NCBI RefSeq assembly: GCF_003014615.1
Contig: NZ_PYGI01000019.1
Span: forward strand, 37,387 to 101,386
From: Marinobacterium halophilum
GTDB taxonomy: Bacteria; Pseudomonadota; Gammaproteobacteria; Pseudomonadales; Balneatricaceae
Direction: 5' to 3'
DNA length: 64,000 nucleotides
How positions within the stretch are numbered: position 1 is the first letter of the stretch; the number at the start of each line of letters is the position of its first letter. A program made the translations under genes and the position numbers. The notes under the pieces are model-generated. The model ran no database searches. It saw nothing but the letters and a program-made list of their open reading frames with translations, and had not been told where the DNA came from. Below, piece by piece: positions 63,363 to 64,000 of this stretch.

Positions 63363-63641
63363 TCAGCTTTGTCCATCGGCGATGATCAGCTGCTCGGCAT
63401 ACGGCTGCAGATGGCTCAGCTGAGGCCCGTCCAGTTCGGTTGTCGGCAACAGCACCGATTCGGATGACACATGAAACGGCGGCTCAGCATATTGCCGGGC
63501 TTCGGGATTGAGTACATGCGGCTCTTCACCCGTGGTCAGAATGACCAAACGGGGACCGCTTTGAAATAATAGCGGCTTCAGTGCTTCCGGCAAGCCAACA
63601 ACCGCCAGCATGACGGTTAGTATCAGCGTCAGACGTACCAT
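63363..63641 (-). CDS. Hypothetical small secreted or membrane-anchored protein
   Basis: 92 aa from ATG 63641, with AAGGAG eight bases upstream. One N-terminal hydrophobic segment (~3-22), either signal peptide or anchor, and a short periplasmic tail without cysteine or known domain. Probably co-transcribed with the lipoprotein gene 20 bp downstream. No family recognised. Confidence 0.6.
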   Translation of the reverse strand: MVRLTLILTVMLAVVGLPEALKPLLFQSGPRLVILTTGEEPHVLNPEARQYAEPPFHVSSESVLLPTTELDGPQLSHLQPYAEQLIIADGQS

Positions 63642-63978
63642 CCTGTTTACTCCTTTCAGTGATCGCTGACCTGACATAACACTATTCGTGCCACTAAATA
63701 AAAAATGCTTTACAAACAACGAACTATAAATAAATTTTCTGACTCATCCGGGGTTAAGCCGACAGCTGCTAATGCAGCAATGAAAAAAGTGTCGCCGTTT
63801 ACCAGACTCATCTCCCGTCATATTTAAATATCGTTTAAAAACAAAAAGTTAGTGTGTAACCAAATAGAAACACATACACCGCTCTCAGAGATGGCGCATA
63901 AAAAAGGCTATGTCTGAGTAAACTGTTGAAGATCTGCCATTCTTAAAGTATTAGCCATAAGCTTTAAGGGTGGCCGCT
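63642..63978. other. Intergenic region, 337 bp
   Basis: No coding frame seen. A+T-rich around 63700-63850. It contains the divergent promoters of the small gene to the left and of the gene starting at 63979, whose ribosome site (AAGGGTGG) is at the end. No repeat or hairpin stands out. Confidence 0.5.
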
Positions 63979-64000
63979 ATGAAAAACGCCCCATTTCAGC
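63979..64000 (+). CDS. Start of a gene running off the right edge
   Basis: ATG at 63979 preceded by AAGGGTGG; only seven codons (M-K-N-A-P-F-Q) are visible. Too short for a family call. Confidence 0.4.

Overview
The window reads as chromosomal DNA of a moderately G+C-rich gammaproteobacterium. The gene content (BtuBCDF cobalamin uptake, FrmA/FghA formaldehyde detoxification, AhpC/AhpF, a MetE/MetR pair, bacterioferritin pair, SrkA, a UPF0231/YacL-type protein, many GGDEF/HD-GYP proteins) fits an Oceanospirillales/Pseudomonadales-like aerobe. No rRNA, tRNA, CRISPR array or intact insertion sequence was seen, and I would not name a genus.

Left part (1-18.7 kb). An SPFH/NfeD membrane pair and a diguanylate cyclase lie at the edge. 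They are followed by a compact ~14 kb minus-strand cobalamin operon: btuB - BtuM-like membrane protein - cobO - cobB(cbiA) - cbiB - cobD - cobQ - btuF - btuC - btuD - bluB - LOG-family gene - cobU - cobT - cobC - cobS. Most junctions are 4-nt stop/start overlaps. A clear sigma70-type promoter and a cobalamin riboswitch precede btuB. The set covers outer- and inner-membrane uptake, adenosylation, amidation, aminopropanol linker, lower ligand and nucleotide-loop assembly. Corrin-ring-building genes are not in the window. Between this operon and the divergent bacterioferritin genes I see a previously unannotated unit: a promoter overlapping a Fur-box-like sequence, a ~98-nt non-coding stretch and a strong intrinsic terminator. 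It looks like an iron-responsive small RNA.

Middle (18.7-38.5 kb). Two bacterioferritin subunits have complementary defects. A Sir2 protein follows, then a minus-strand cluster of MarR regulator, acyl-CoA thioesterase, TRAP transporter, FMN 2-hydroxyacid dehydrogenase and IorA/IorB indolepyruvate oxidoreductase. Together these suggest uptake and oxidation of an aryl-lactate to the arylacetate. After this come a lipocalin, metE and metR (separated by an A+T-rich insert carrying an ankyrin lipoprotein), a second Sir2, and a 7TM-type diguanylate cyclase.

Accessory stretch (38.5-46.4 kb). This contains a T4-type lysozyme, a dense cluster of DnaA boxes without a replication gene, an HNH nuclease, an LprI-domain/trypsin-like protease, a PD-(D/E)XK nuclease-like protein, a ClpP-fold secreted protein and a Fic protein with two inverted repeats in its promoter. 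Base composition and gene density differ from the flanks, and the content resembles a defence or mobile-gene hotspot.

Right part (46.4-64 kb). This is housekeeping and stress functions: ahpC and ahpF, each preceded by an OxyR-type half site; a LysR gene divergent from ridA-frmA-fghA; cytochrome P460; peroxiredoxin; ABC1 kinase with SDR; 2OG-Fe(II) oxygenase; srkA; a LysR gene that seems to start at ATT; HD-GYP protein; EamA transporter; and small lipoproteins.
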